A stretch of DNA of 45,347 nucleotides from the NCBI GenBank assembly GCA_937996795.1, contig CALKUH010000062.1, forward strand, positions 1 through 45,347. Reading direction: 5' to 3'. Under the pieces are notes generated by a model that was given only the letters and a program-made list of their open reading frames with translations, made no database searches and was not told the origin of the DNA. Made by a program: the position numbers and the translations under genes. Numbering within the stretch: position 1 is the first letter of the stretch; the number at the start of each line of letters is the position of its first letter. Positions 8,150 through 17,295 of the stretch are shown piece after piece. Origin of the DNA: an uncultured Verrucomicrobiota bacterium. GTDB taxonomy: Bacteria > Verrucomicrobiota > Kiritimatiellia > CAIVKH01.

Positions 8150-9273
8150 GCGCGACTCCAGATTGCATCGAGCGCTTGTTTTGTCGCCTCGTTCAACGGG
8201 ACGGGCGAAGCGCCGAAGTCCGCCTCCGGATACAGCGTGGACACAGCGCGCAAATCGGCGGTCGGGCCATACATTGCGTCCAACTTCTTCATGTGCTCCG
8301 CGAGACGAAGAGAAGCCGCCTGGACCAGTTGTCCCCTCGCGGGCAGAGCATCGAGATAAGCGTTGCACAGTTGCCGGGGTTGTTGTCGGCCAACTTCCAT
8401 CAAGATGGTTTCCGCACGACTATAAGGGGCCGTGGAACCTTTCTTTGCGCCGGGACTTTTCTCTGCGATGGCGCGGACCAACGCACCCACGATCTTTCTC
8501 GCGAGATCGCCGTCCTGTTCGTTCCACTTCCCGGCGTCGGTTCCCGTAATATTCGATACAAGCAGCGGTATGTCCACGGCGACATACCCGTAATACACAC
8601 CCGCGCCGAGTTCGGTCTGATTGGCATGGGCGGCGCCGGTCTCTTCGTCGCGAGAGAGGTCATCCACGACGGTGAAATAGTCCATCTCCGTATTGGCGGC
8701 ATGGACGGTGATCGCATGCGCGACATGCACGGGCGCGTCCACGCGGGCAAGCAGATCGGAGGTGACCATGCGCCCGAACAGAGCGGAAGTCATGCCGGCG
8801 GCTTTTTTCATTGCCTCCAGATTCTTTTTTTCTTCCTTGGATGAGAGCCGCTTCTTTAGGGATTCAACCATTTTGTCGGGATATTCCTTTGCAGCCTCCG
8901 AAATCATTTGCGTGAAGTAATCCGCCTCCCTTGCGCCAAAGAGAACGGGCTGGTCCATTTCAATGCCCTTCACTCCGCCCTTCACTACTGCGGAGGCCAG
9001 TGTTTCGACCATTTCCGTTGCCTGCTTTTCGGGCATTCCCGTTTCCTTAACGCGCTCCAGAATCACGCGCGAAAAGAAATGTCGCGTCCTCAACCCGTCA
9101 GGGATCTCGGGAAGTTCTTCCTGCAAGGTCTCCCGCCAGTGGCGTTTCAGGCACTGGGAGGAGACCCGTTGGCGGGTGGCGTTGCCGAATTGGATGCGCT
9201 TGGCGAGGCCCGCGTCATCGCGGTTTAGCAGGCTTGCGGGATAGGAAGTCAGCGTGTGAATTTGAAGGAACAT
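8146..9273 (-). CDS. cas7e: Cascade backbone subunit Cas7e (CasC/Cse4)
   Basis: 375 residues. Six copies of this RAMP protein usually form the helical backbone that holds the crRNA spacer. The N-terminal Ile-His-Thr-Leu-Thr-Ser-Tyr-Pro-Ala-Ser-Leu-Leu-Asn-Arg-Asp and the Arg-Val-Ser-Ser-Gln-Cys-Leu-Lys-Arg segment are diagnostic of Cse4. A strong ribosome binding site (AAAAGGAGA) lies upstream of the ATG, in the 14-bp gap after cse2; it is the only gene of the effector block not joined to its predecessor by an ATGA overlap, which suits the need for many copies. Confidence 0.97.
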   Translation of the reverse strand: MFLQIHTLTSYPASLLNRDDAGLAKRIQFGNATRQRVSSQCLKRHWRETLQEELPEIPDGLRTRHFFSRVILERVKETGMPEKQATEMVETLASAVVKGGVKGIEMDQPVLFGAREADYFTQMISEAAKEYPDKMVESLKKRLSSKEEKKNLEAMKKAAGMTSALFGRMVTSDLLARVDAPVHVAHAITVHAANTEMDYFTVVDDLSRDEETGAAHANQTELGAGVYYGYVAVDIPLLVSNITGTDAGKWNEQDGDLARKIVGALVRAIAEKSPGAKKGSTAPYSRAETILMEVGRQQPRQLCNAYLDALPARGQLVQAASLRLAEHMKKLDAMYGPTADLRAVSTLYPEADFGASPVPLNEATKQALDAIWSRA

Positions 9274-9287
9274 GGTCGGTTCTCCTT

Positions 9288-9797
9288 TTATTGGTCTTTC
9301 GGCAGATTTCGGTAAAAGTCGGCAGCGATTTTACGGTGAAGTTGCTCCCGCTTTTCATCGTCTCGCGTCAGCAGGAGCAGGGCGGCATCCAGCCAGTTGA
9401 ATCCCTGTCTATTTGCGCCAAGGAAACGGATGGCGCGCCGGAGCAGGTCGTTTCGAATATCCTCCGGCGCGCCAAGAAGTTGCTCCAATCGCGCTTCCGA
9501 GAATTTAGCTTCCGCAAGGGCTTTTCCGAGGCCGCGCTTCGGGACATGGGCACCCTTGCCCATCAGGGCGAGCCCCCAGACGATTGTCGACCAATACACA
9601 TCGCCGGCGGGCGGCTCGCCGCCGAGATGCAACAGCCACAGGCGGTAATACGCCAGCGGCAGCGTCGAATCAGGCGTCATGCGCTTGAGGGCCGCGCGGT
9701 CTACAGACGGAATGATCTCGCCACCTAAATATGCGGCGAGCTTTCCGATTGTAGACGCGAGGGAGTCCGCGGCCTCTGTCTTCTCCGCAAGATTCAT
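9288..9797 (-). CDS. cse2: Cascade small subunit Cse2 (CasB, Cas11)
   Basis: 169 residues, the usual size. The helical small subunit forms a dimer along the Cascade belly and stabilises the R-loop. Recognisable by Tyr-Tyr-Arg-Leu-Trp-Leu-Leu (about 50-56), the Trp-Gly-Leu-Ala-Leu-Met segment and the Arg-Arg-Ala-Ile-Arg-Phe-Leu block. Starts with ATGA over the cas8e stop. Confidence 0.92.
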   Translation of the reverse strand: MNLAEKTEAADSLASTIGKLAAYLGGEIIPSVDRAALKRMTPDSTLPLAYYRLWLLHLGGEPPAGDVYWSTIVWGLALMGKGAHVPKRGLGKALAEAKFSEARLEQLLGAPEDIRNDLLRRAIRFLGANRQGFNWLDAALLLLTRDDEKREQLHRKIAADFYRNLPKDQ

Positions 9798-11365
9798 GCG
9801 ACGACCTCCTCTTCCGCAGTTGGGGTATCAGCCAGAAGTCCAGATTTTTTGAGTTTCCCCAAAAAAGCGCCGCGCGCGCGACAAATGCCTCGATAGCGTC
9901 GCGCTGTGGGAATGGGCAATCTGTTGGGTGCATCTTCCAGCAAGCGATCCGCGGCGGGCCGCAAGACGGACGCCCAACGCAGAATTGCCGGGTCGTCCTC
10001 CTCCTCCAACGACCCCCACAGAGCCGGAAAGAATTTCGATTGCCAGAATTGATTGAACGCTCGTTCGGATTCCGCCGCCCATTTTGAAGTGTCTTCACGC
10101 TTCGGATCGGTGTCCGACGGTCCACCCTCGGCCAAGGTCATGAGCGCAAGGTAAAGAGCTTTTCCCATCTCTCCCGCAGTCTTGATGAACTCCTGTGCGC
10201 GACGAGCAAGGTGTTCACGCTCGTTCGGCTCAACAAGCCAGCCTTGCACTTTCGGCGGCACGGGAAACTCGATTCGATGGAACCCTTCCGTGGTACCCTG
10301 CCCACGTACAAGCGCGCTTCCGGTAAACCATAGGGTGTGGTCCGATTTCCGCGGCTCCTGCAAGGGTGTCAGGACGTAGCCCTCTTGGAAAAGGAGGCGG
10401 CAGAGCAGCTTCACCTGCCACCCTTCGCCGGAAACAGACAGTGCGGCGCGACCCTTTTTGTTTTCGGTTTGAATCGGAATCCAAGGGTCGCCGACATCGC
10501 CGCCGTCGGGCTCTTTGGGACCAATCTGCCGAGCCTTGCTGGTCGCTCCTATCGCGAAATGCTGCCCATCCCTACAAATCATCCGAAGCGGTCGCGCCGC
10601 CTCGATGAACCACGGATCGAGTTCTGTCCTCGCGAACTGATGCCCACTCCTCATCCACGGCTTCAGCCATGTGAGAACGATACCGTTGTTCTTATAGTGA
10701 AACCCGCGAATTGAATTGGCTCGCTGATCAACAATAATCGACAGTTCTTCGAGAAATCGAGGTGAAGCTCCGGTGTTGGATACCATGCTAACTATTGGTC
10801 TGTTCGCAAAACCGCCATTCATGCGAATTACCCCGTAGTTTCCGCTGCCCAAAAATCCGCTGGTCGTTTGATAGGTAACGACTGCATACACCCAAGCTTC
10901 AATATCGCTCGCTGGAATGCGCGCCATTTTTAGGTCGTGATTCTTCGCGGTGACCAGTACATCCAACTCGTCCGGCGTTCGGGCCTTTGGTGAATTCTCC
11001 TTGAAATCAGCCTTCAACTCCGAGGGGCCCGTCAATGGATGCTGAAAAAATGCGGGTTTCGTCACGTCGTTCACAACGAGTTGCCAGGCGGTTTCCGAAT
11101 TCTCGGATAGCTCCAGCAGCGCGCGATGCCAGAACGCCGGATCGTTCGGCGGCGACTGCGGGGACACCTCCGGATGACGCGCCAATATCGCGGCGGCGAG
11201 TTGAACGGTGAAGACATGCCAGACATCGGCCTGATGGGGCCGCTGGCCGGCGTAGGATTTGAGGTCGCCGGAGGAGAGCGCCGCGAGGATTTCGGGAAGC
11301 GTTGCGCCCCGGGGTCCAGACGGCGTTTGAATGCCGAGAATCGGATCGCGCAACAGGTCATTCAT
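9794..11365 (-). CDS. cas8e: Cascade large subunit Cas8e (CasA/Cse1)
   Basis: 523 residues. The large subunit recognises the PAM and recruits Cas3. The N-terminal part has the expected Leu-Pro-Glu-Ile-Leu-Ala-Ala-Leu and Trp-His-Val-Phe-Thr-Val-Gln-Leu segments, and the centre contains the Gly-Gly-Phe-Ala-Asn-Arg-Pro-type loop region used in DNA contact by the family. The open frame extends 44 codons further upstream inside cas3; the ATG at 11365 overlaps the cas3 stop as ATGA and gives the normal length, so I take that start. Confidence 0.95.
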   Translation of the reverse strand: MNDLLRDPILGIQTPSGPRGATLPEILAALSSGDLKSYAGQRPHQADVWHVFTVQLAAAILARHPEVSPQSPPNDPAFWHRALLELSENSETAWQLVVNDVTKPAFFQHPLTGPSELKADFKENSPKARTPDELDVLVTAKNHDLKMARIPASDIEAWVYAVVTYQTTSGFLGSGNYGVIRMNGGFANRPIVSMVSNTGASPRFLEELSIIVDQRANSIRGFHYKNNGIVLTWLKPWMRSGHQFARTELDPWFIEAARPLRMICRDGQHFAIGATSKARQIGPKEPDGGDVGDPWIPIQTENKKGRAALSVSGEGWQVKLLCRLLFQEGYVLTPLQEPRKSDHTLWFTGSALVRGQGTTEGFHRIEFPVPPKVQGWLVEPNEREHLARRAQEFIKTAGEMGKALYLALMTLAEGGPSDTDPKREDTSKWAAESERAFNQFWQSKFFPALWGSLEEEDDPAILRWASVLRPAADRLLEDAPNRLPIPTARRYRGICRARGAFLGKLKKSGLLADTPTAEEEVVA

Positions 11366-13941
11366 GGCGAAGCTTTTTCCAGACCGAACCGCGTGTAGAT
11401 GAATTGTTCGTCGCGAATAGCAAAGCGAAATCCCGGCTGATCGGCAAGCGGAACCGCCTCGACGGACTCCGGCGGATTGTCGGCGGAGGGGCACCAACGC
11501 AGGGGAACGATAATCTCGTCGATTGGTCTGCCAAAGGGTCCGGTTACCGCGGGGACAAGCCGGATGCAGACTCCGCCGGGCCCGAGACGGGTAAGCATTT
11601 TTTTGCCATCATTGTCGTAGTGCAATTCTCCGAATGGTTGGTCCTCCAACATGCTCGTGTTGGCGACCCGCCAATCCTCAAGGAATTGCCCTTCCAACCA
11701 GCCGCGATGAGCACGCCATGCGTCCGGCAGTCGGGCAAGTGCGTCGGGATGCGTGATGCATTCGACCAGTTCGCGGTTATCGCGCGGAATGACAATGTGC
11801 GTGCGCCTGCCAAGCTCGTTCAGCGTGGCTTGGAGCGATAGGCCGTTCGCATACACGGTGCCCCAGCCGGAGGGGCCCTGCAGCTTGCCGCCCGGAATAA
11901 GAAATTCCTCCAGCGGATTCGATGGCACTCGGATCACGACACGGGGCGTTTCGAACCCAGAGGGGCGCGGTCTATCGTGTCGGTGCAACCGACCAATCCG
12001 CTGTAGCAGCACATCCATCGGGGCCAGATCCGTAATGAGCAAATCGGCATCGATGTCAAGGCTCTGCTCCAGCGTTTGGGTGCCAATCAATACAACAGGA
12101 CCGGGTGGAGATTCCTTGCCCAGTCTTGCGGAGACGGCTTGGTCAAGCGCCTCGCGGTCGGCGCGGGCGAATCTCCCGTGATGAGGACAGACAACGTCCT
12201 GGCAGACGAACAATCCGACCGATTCAGGCACGGCCGCCTCCACCTCGCCCTGCAAGGCTATGGCTTCGCCCACGGTATTGCAGACGATGAGTATTCGTGC
12301 GTTTTTGCGCAGCCCTTCGACGACGCGAGAAACGATGCCCCGCCCGTCGTCAGAGGACATGCACTCGACTTCAACTCGCTTTTCCCGGTCCGTGGCGGGC
12401 ACCGGGATCTCACGGTTTCGGGTCGTGACCGCGGGATATGGACGCCGGATGGCAGCGTCGAGATTCAGGCATTCCGATTCGAAGAATTCCGCCCGCGCAG
12501 CTTCGCCTAGCGTCGCGGAAAGCATCAAGGCCCAACCGCCACGGCGTGCATGTTGCGCAATCAAAGTGGAAATAATTGTGCGCATGTAGGTGTCCGAGGC
12601 GTGTACTTCATCCACCACCAGCAAATGCCGGTCGAGGCACACGGACCGCATGAGCGCATGTTTGACTTTGAGAACAGAAAGCATCGCCTGGTCAACCGTT
12701 CCCACTGCGATGGGTGCGGCGAGGTATCGTTTCGGTCTTTCGCCCGCCCAAACTCGATCCATCGTGTCGGATTGATCGTCCCAAACGGCGTTCTCCGCTC
12801 GGGGCAGGATTCGTTCGCCGTCTGCTTTCACATAGCCCGGCACCGCAAGCAAGACGGGCGAGGGTCGTTGATTCGCGTCTGGAAACACCGTCTGCACCGA
12901 CCGCAAAACGCGGTTGTACAACTCGCGAGCCGCTACCCGTGTCGGCAGCGCGAAGTAAAGGCCCTCGACCTTACCCTCATGTTGAAGCCGCCAGAACCAT
13001 CGCAACGCTGCCTCGGTCTTGCCCGATCCCGTCTCGGATTCGATCAGCAATATGCGCTCAGCCTCGCTCATGGGCATCGCATCCATCGCGCCCTGCAGGG
13101 GCGTTGGATTGAATGAAAAGCTGTCTTTGAATGTAGGCAACTCCGCCAAGCGGGGGGCGATTAGTCCGATGGTGCGTAATGCGCGTTCGGCACTACTCTC
13201 CGCGACAACGCGCCGATTTTCTTCGGCTCCTGATCGGTACCTAAAGAATTGCGTGTCGGACGCGATCCAATCCGCGAGCATGAGCATGCCGGCAAATCGC
13301 TGTTGAAAAGCAGGCGGCGCGCTGATCGGACGCACATCTCGTTCGAAAGCCCGGGGGAACGCCGAGCGTGCCGCAACAGAGAGCATGGCGATCCCATCCA
13401 TGGGATTTATTGCGGTTCCATCGGGTAAACGGTAACGCTTCCACCAGCGATCTGGACGCAGGACCGCGTCAATATTGTGACTGGAAATCGGTTTGCCGTG
13501 GTGCGAGACGCTCGCAATAAGCAACTCAAACAGGGCTTGGTCCTTTTCAAGAAACCAATCGGAGGCATCCCGAATGAACGCCTTCCACTCGGCCGGCCAT
13601 CCAGAGCGAATCGAAGATGTGCCGAAAAATGAGGCCCCCTCAATGCTGTGTCCTGTCGTTTCGCGCGCCTGCTCAAATCGCTTGGATTGAAAGCCCCAAT
13701 TGCACTTGCCGAGATCGTGAAGGAACGCGAGTACGGTAAACCGATCCACCCAGATGATTGTTTCGTCCGCCGAACATTTCTCGAGATGGGCCAATAACAT
13801 CTGTCCCATCAATGTAGATTCGCAAAGACGATGAAAGACAACGGAAACGTCCAGACTGTGATCTTCCAGCGGATGGATCGCCCGGTTAGGGTTCGTCGCA
13901 TCAAATTTTCCCCAAAACACATGCTTTCTGTGCATATTCAT
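11362..13941 (-). CDS. cas3: CRISPR-associated helicase-nuclease Cas3 (type I-E)
   Basis: 859 residues. Cas3 unwinds and degrades target DNA in the 3'-5' direction after Cascade binding. The N-terminal HD nuclease has His-Pro-Leu-Glu-Asp-His (23-28) and His-Asp-Leu-Gly-Lys (75-79). The SF2 helicase follows, with the Walker A motif Glu-Thr-Gly-Ser-Gly-Lys-Thr (302-308), the DEVH box (444-447), a Ser-Ala-Thr motif, and Gln-Arg-Ile-Gly-Arg-Leu-His-Arg as motif VI. All motifs are intact. It is the first gene of the cas operon, divergent from the PHP gene with a 114-bp gap that should hold both promoters; I saw no strong consensus promoter there. Confidence 0.97.
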   Translation of the reverse strand: MNMHRKHVFWGKFDATNPNRAIHPLEDHSLDVSVVFHRLCESTLMGQMLLAHLEKCSADETIIWVDRFTVLAFLHDLGKCNWGFQSKRFEQARETTGHSIEGASFFGTSSIRSGWPAEWKAFIRDASDWFLEKDQALFELLIASVSHHGKPISSHNIDAVLRPDRWWKRYRLPDGTAINPMDGIAMLSVAARSAFPRAFERDVRPISAPPAFQQRFAGMLMLADWIASDTQFFRYRSGAEENRRVVAESSAERALRTIGLIAPRLAELPTFKDSFSFNPTPLQGAMDAMPMSEAERILLIESETGSGKTEAALRWFWRLQHEGKVEGLYFALPTRVAARELYNRVLRSVQTVFPDANQRPSPVLLAVPGYVKADGERILPRAENAVWDDQSDTMDRVWAGERPKRYLAAPIAVGTVDQAMLSVLKVKHALMRSVCLDRHLLVVDEVHASDTYMRTIISTLIAQHARRGGWALMLSATLGEAARAEFFESECLNLDAAIRRPYPAVTTRNREIPVPATDREKRVEVECMSSDDGRGIVSRVVEGLRKNARILIVCNTVGEAIALQGEVEAAVPESVGLFVCQDVVCPHHGRFARADREALDQAVSARLGKESPPGPVVLIGTQTLEQSLDIDADLLITDLAPMDVLLQRIGRLHRHDRPRPSGFETPRVVIRVPSNPLEEFLIPGGKLQGPSGWGTVYANGLSLQATLNELGRRTHIVIPRDNRELVECITHPDALARLPDAWRAHRGWLEGQFLEDWRVANTSMLEDQPFGELHYDNDGKKMLTRLGPGGVCIRLVPAVTGPFGRPIDEIIVPLRWCPSADNPPESVEAVPLADQPGFRFAIRDEQFIYTRFGLEKASP

Positions 13942-14055
13942 GACGCCTACGGGGCAGTAATCGTTATCAGGCTAATTTGATCTCGGACAGATGACCATCA
14001 GGATCGCCTGATTTCTCCGTCGATTTCGTCAAACAAAGACGGCAGACTTTACCGC
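13942..14055. promoter_or_regulatory. Divergent cas3 / PHP intergenic region
   Basis: Only space in which a promoter for the cas operon could sit. It is more AT-rich than its surroundings. A TTGACG lies on the minus strand but without a convincing -10 at the right distance, so no specific promoter is called. Confidence 0.35.
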
Positions 14056-14068
14056 ATGCAGATCGTGG
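14053..14068 (+). repeat. 16-bp direct repeat, right copy
   Basis: Identical to 3811-3826. It spans the start codon and first codons of the PHP gene and marks the right edge of the CRISPR-Cas locus, 10,242 bp from the left copy. Confidence 0.6.
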
Positions 14069-14805
14069 CCGACACGCACGTGCATCTCTATCCGTTTTAC
14101 GACCTGCCCCGGCAGTTCGGTGCGGCGGTGCGCAACCTGGCGCGGGCGGCGCCGGAGGCGGGCGTCCGCCTGTTGTGCCTGACGGAGCGGGCGGGCCAGT
14201 ATGTTTTTGAAGCGCTGGCCAGCGGGGACATCAAGGCGCCGGGCTGGACCATCGCGCCCTCCATCAACGGCGACGCCCTCACCGCGATGCGCGCGGAACA
14301 CGAAGGCCTCACGGTGCTCGCCGGGCGACAGTTCGTGACGGCGGAACGCATCGAAGTCCTCGCGCTCGGGCGCGACCTGCGCATGGAAGACGGCCTCCCG
14401 CTCGACGTCACGCTGGCCCGCGTGCGCGAGCACGGCGTGACCCCCGTCCTGCCGTGGGGCCTCGGCAAATGGATGGGCGTGCGCGGACGCCTCGTTCGGA
14501 ATGTGCTGGACACCAGCACCCCGGGCGACGTAGTGTTCGCGGATACATGTCTGCGTCCGGCGTTGTTTCCAACCCCGGCCCTGCTTCGCAAAGCGCGTTC
14601 GCGCGGTTTCTTGATCCTTCACGGCTCCGATCCCCTGCCCCGTTCTGGCGAAGAAGAATTGACCGGTCTTTGGGCTTCCCGTTGGGAGGCGGACTGGGAT
14701 CCCGCGCACCCTGCCGCCGCCTGGCGGCGCCTGATGCGCGACCCCTCCGCCAAACCGGTGGGACGCCGGTGCAGCATGGGCGAGGCGTTTTCACGCCTCT
14801 GGTGA
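14056..14805 (+). CDS. PHP-like metal-dependent hydrolase, function unknown
   Basis: 249 residues. The N-terminus reads Ala-Asp-Thr-His-Val-His-Leu-Tyr, the Asp-x-His-x-His metal motif of PHP phosphoesterases. Later candidate ligands are Thr-Glu near residue 43, a His-Gly-Val near 124 and His-Gly-Ser-Asp near 193-196 close to the C-terminal part, arranged roughly as in PHP domains. Substrate cannot be told; members act on phosphoesters from histidinol phosphate to nucleic acids. It is alone on its strand upstream of the NYN-LOTUS gene (88-bp gap). Its location next to cas3 appears to be positional only. Confidence 0.65.
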   Translation: MQIVADTHVHLYPFYDLPRQFGAAVRNLARAAPEAGVRLLCLTERAGQYVFEALASGDIKAPGWTIAPSINGDALTAMRAEHEGLTVLAGRQFVTAERIEVLALGRDLRMEDGLPLDVTLARVREHGVTPVLPWGLGKWMGVRGRLVRNVLDTSTPGDVVFADTCLRPALFPTPALLRKARSRGFLILHGSDPLPRSGEEELTGLWASRWEADWDPAHPAAAWRRLMRDPSAKPVGRRCSMGEAFSRLW

Positions 14806-14893
14806 ATGCAATAAACAGGAGAGGCCCGGCCATGCCGCGCCCGCTCCGAAGGGCTCCGGTTGAACCCGGGCCCGGGAAAGAAGAGAGAAGAAC

Positions 14894-15739
14894 ATGAGTA
14901 AGACCCCTGAAACCGCCAACCTCGCCGTCTTTTGCGACTTCGAGAACGTGGCCCTCGGTGTGCGCGACGCGAACATCGAAAAATTCGACATCCGGCTGGT
15001 GCTCGAAAAGCTGCTGCTCAAGGGCAGCATCGTCGTCAAGAAGGCCTACTGCGACTGGGCCCGCTACAAGGAATTCAAGCCGCTGATGCACGAGGCGGCG
15101 TTCGAGCTGATCGAAATCCCGCACCTGCGCCAGTCGGGCAAGAACTCCGCCGACATCCGCCTCGTGGTGGACGCGCTGGACCTCTGCTACACGAAGACGC
15201 ACGTGGACACGTTCGTCATCGTCAGCGGCGACTCCGACTTCTCGCCGCTGGTAAGCAAGCTGCGCGAGAACAACAAAACGGTGATCGGCGTGGGCGTGAA
15301 AAACTCCAGCTCCGACCTGCTGATCGCGAACTGCGATGAGTTCATCTACTACGACGACCTCGCACGCTCGCGCCCGGTGCGCCGGAGCACACGCGCCCCC
15401 GCCCCGCGCCGTTCGTCGGCCTCCTCTTCGGCTTCCGCCCCGGCGGAACCCTCCGCGGAGAAGCCCGCCGACAAGGCGCCGGACACCGGCAACGTGCAGG
15501 AAGCCGTCGACCTCGTGATGGAAACCATCACCGCGATCGCCGAGGAGCGCGGGTCGGAGGAGAAAATCTGGGGCTCGATGGTAAAGCAGACGCTGCGCCG
15601 CCGCCGCCCCGGTTTCAACGAAGCCTCCTACGGCTTCCGCTCCTTCAACCTGCTCCTGGAGGAAGCCGCCAAACGCGGATTGCTCGAACTGGAACACGAC
15701 GAGAAATCCGGCGGCGTCATCGTCCGCCGCCTCGGCTAA
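14894..15739 (+). CDS. NYN-domain ribonuclease-like protein with C-terminal OST-HTH/LOTUS domain
   Basis: 281 residues. An NYN (PIN-like, LabA/DUF88) domain occupies about residues 8-155: Phe-Cys-Asp-Phe-Glu-Asn-Val at the start supplies the first acidic site, Ser-Ala-Asp-Ile-Arg-Leu-Val-Val-Asp-Ala and Val-Ser-Gly-Asp-Ser-Asp-Phe the others, so the metal site is complete. A Pro/Ala/Ser-rich linker (about 160-195) leads to a C-terminal OST-HTH/LOTUS module (about 200-281, with Trp-Gly-Ser-Met-Val-Lys and Gly-Phe-Arg-Ser-Phe-Asn-Leu-Leu). LOTUS domains bind RNA, so an RNA-targeting nuclease role is inferred. A purine-rich AGAGAGAAG precedes the ATG. Confidence 0.9.
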   Translation: MSKTPETANLAVFCDFENVALGVRDANIEKFDIRLVLEKLLLKGSIVVKKAYCDWARYKEFKPLMHEAAFELIEIPHLRQSGKNSADIRLVVDALDLCYTKTHVDTFVIVSGDSDFSPLVSKLRENNKTVIGVGVKNSSSDLLIANCDEFIYYDDLARSRPVRRSTRAPAPRRSSASSSASAPAEPSAEKPADKAPDTGNVQEAVDLVMETITAIAEERGSEEKIWGSMVKQTLRRRRPGFNEASYGFRSFNLLLEEAAKRGLLELEHDEKSGGVIVRRLG

Positions 15740-15757
15740 CGCAGACCACCCAAACCT

Positions 15758-15819
15758 GTAGCCGCGATCGTTGATCGCGGAAGAACCCCGCAAAGACCGC
15801 GACCAGCGGTCGCGGCTAC
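15758..15819. repeat. REP pair in inverted orientation (BIME-like)
   Basis: Two 19-bp hairpins (CCGCGATC-GTT-GATCGCGG at 15762-15780 and CCGCGACC-AGC-GGTCGCGG at 15797-15815) face each other, each with GTAG at its outer foot (15758-15761 and, on the minus strand, 15819-15816). A GTAG foot plus a compact hairpin is the known layout of REP sequences moved by RAYT-type TnpA proteins. No RAYT gene is in the window. Confidence 0.7.
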
Positions 15820-15837
15820 AGCGTCTATTAATGTGCG

Positions 15838-17295
15838 CTACTGCTCGGGGTCGGGCGCTGCCGGCGCAGTGGCCACCAGCAAGTCCATCAGCGCGCTCGC
15901 CTTCATCTTCTCCAGGCGCGCCGGGTTCTGGAACACGTTCAGGATCTGCCAGCAGCGCGCGGGAGCGAAGCGCTCCGCGAGCGCTTCCTGGAATTTCTTC
16001 ACGAGCAGCGGGATGCCCTCCTTGCGGCGGCGGCGATGCCCCACGGGGTACTCCACCTCGACCTTCTCCGTGTGCGTGCCGTCGGCAAAGAACACCTGCA
16101 CCGCATTCGCGATCGAACGCTTGTCGGGATCGAGGTATTCCGCGCTGTAGCGCTTGTCCTCGCGCACAACCATCTTCGCGCGCAGCGCATCGATGCGCGG
16201 GTCCTTCGCGACCCGGTCCTCGTAGTGATCCGCCGTCAGCGCGCCAAAGATCAGCCCGATGGCGGTCATGTACTGCAGGCAGTGGTCGCGGTCCGCCGGG
16301 TTGTGCAGCGGGCCGGTCTTGTCGATGATCCGGATCGCGGACTCGTGCGTCGTCAGCTCGACGCGCGCGATTCGGTCCAGCCGGTCCTTCACCTGCGGGT
16401 GCAGCTTGAACGCGCACTCCACGGCCGTCTGCGCGTGGAACTCCGCCGGGAACGAAATCTTGAACAACACCTGCTCCATCACGTACGAGCCAAGCGGCCG
16501 CGCGAGCCCGATGGATTTGTTCCGGAACAACGCATCCTGGAAGCCCCACGTCTTCGTCGTCAGCGCGCCGGGATAGCCCATCTCGCCGCGCATGGCGTTC
16601 AGCGCGTGCCAGACCGCGCGGCTCGTTGCGTCGCCCGCGGCCCACGATTTGCGCGAGCCGGTGTTCGGCGCGTGGCGATAGACGCGCAGCGCGCCGCCGT
16701 CGGCCCACGCGTTCGACACCGCGTTGATGACCTGCTCGCGCGTGCCGCCGAGCATCGCCGTCACCACCGCCGTCGTCGCGATGCGCACGAGGATCACATG
16801 GTCCATACCCGCGCGGTTGAAACTGTTCTCCAGCGCCAGCACGCCCTGGATCTCATGCGCGCGGATCGCCGCGGTGAGGAGATCGCCCACCGTCACGACC
16901 CGCCCGCTCCGGTTCATCCAATCCGCGACCGCGAGGATGCCGCCGAGGTTGTCGGACGGGTGCCCCCATTCCGCGGCGAGCCACGTGTCGTTGAAATCCA
17001 GCCAGCGGATCAGCGCGCCGTTGCAGAACGCGCCGCGCACGGGATCGAGTTCGTCGTCCATCCCCAGCACCCGCGCGCCGCCGGCAAGCGTCGCGCCCGG
17101 CACCAGCGGGCCGAGCAGCTTCGTGCACTCGGGATACTTCAGCGCCATCAGCGCGCACCCGATGCTGTCCATCAGGCAATACCGCGCCGTCTCGCGCGCT
17201 TCCGCGCCACCGGGCGCGGTGCCCGTCACATAATCCGCAATCTGCGCCAACACCGCATCCGGCGGCGGACGTACATTCGAAATGGGAGCGCTCAC
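15838..17295 (-). CDS. prpD: MmgE/PrpD family protein (2-methylcitrate dehydratase-like)
   Basis: 485 residues, full length for the family. The Arg-Tyr-Cys-Leu-Met-Asp-Ser-Ile-Gly-Cys-Ala segment, Trp-Leu-Asp-Phe-Asn-Asp-Thr-Trp, and Trp-Gly-His-Pro-Ser-Asp-Asn-Leu-Gly are characteristic of PrpD, which dehydrates 2-methylcitrate in propionate catabolism. No prpB or prpC is nearby, so the physiological pathway is uncertain. Start: a GTG at 17295 overlaps the stop of the upstream nucleotidyltransferase as GTGA and is preceded by GGAGG at the right distance; the frame extends slightly upstream but without such a site. Confidence 0.9.
   Translation of the reverse strand: MSAPISNVRPPPDAVLAQIADYVTGTAPGGAEARETARYCLMDSIGCALMALKYPECTKLLGPLVPGATLAGGARVLGMDDELDPVRGAFCNGALIRWLDFNDTWLAAEWGHPSDNLGGILAVADWMNRSGRVVTVGDLLTAAIRAHEIQGVLALENSFNRAGMDHVILVRIATTAVVTAMLGGTREQVINAVSNAWADGGALRVYRHAPNTGSRKSWAAGDATSRAVWHALNAMRGEMGYPGALTTKTWGFQDALFRNKSIGLARPLGSYVMEQVLFKISFPAEFHAQTAVECAFKLHPQVKDRLDRIARVELTTHESAIRIIDKTGPLHNPADRDHCLQYMTAIGLIFGALTADHYEDRVAKDPRIDALRAKMVVREDKRYSAEYLDPDKRSIANAVQVFFADGTHTEKVEVEYPVGHRRRRKEGIPLLVKKFQEALAERFAPARCWQILNVFQNPARLEKMKASALMDLLVATAPAAPDPEQ

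Noticed and set aside
8150..8368. Longer Cas5e N-terminus (73 residues)
   Set aside because: Lies inside cas7e; the ATGA overlap at 8146-8149 decides for the shorter form.
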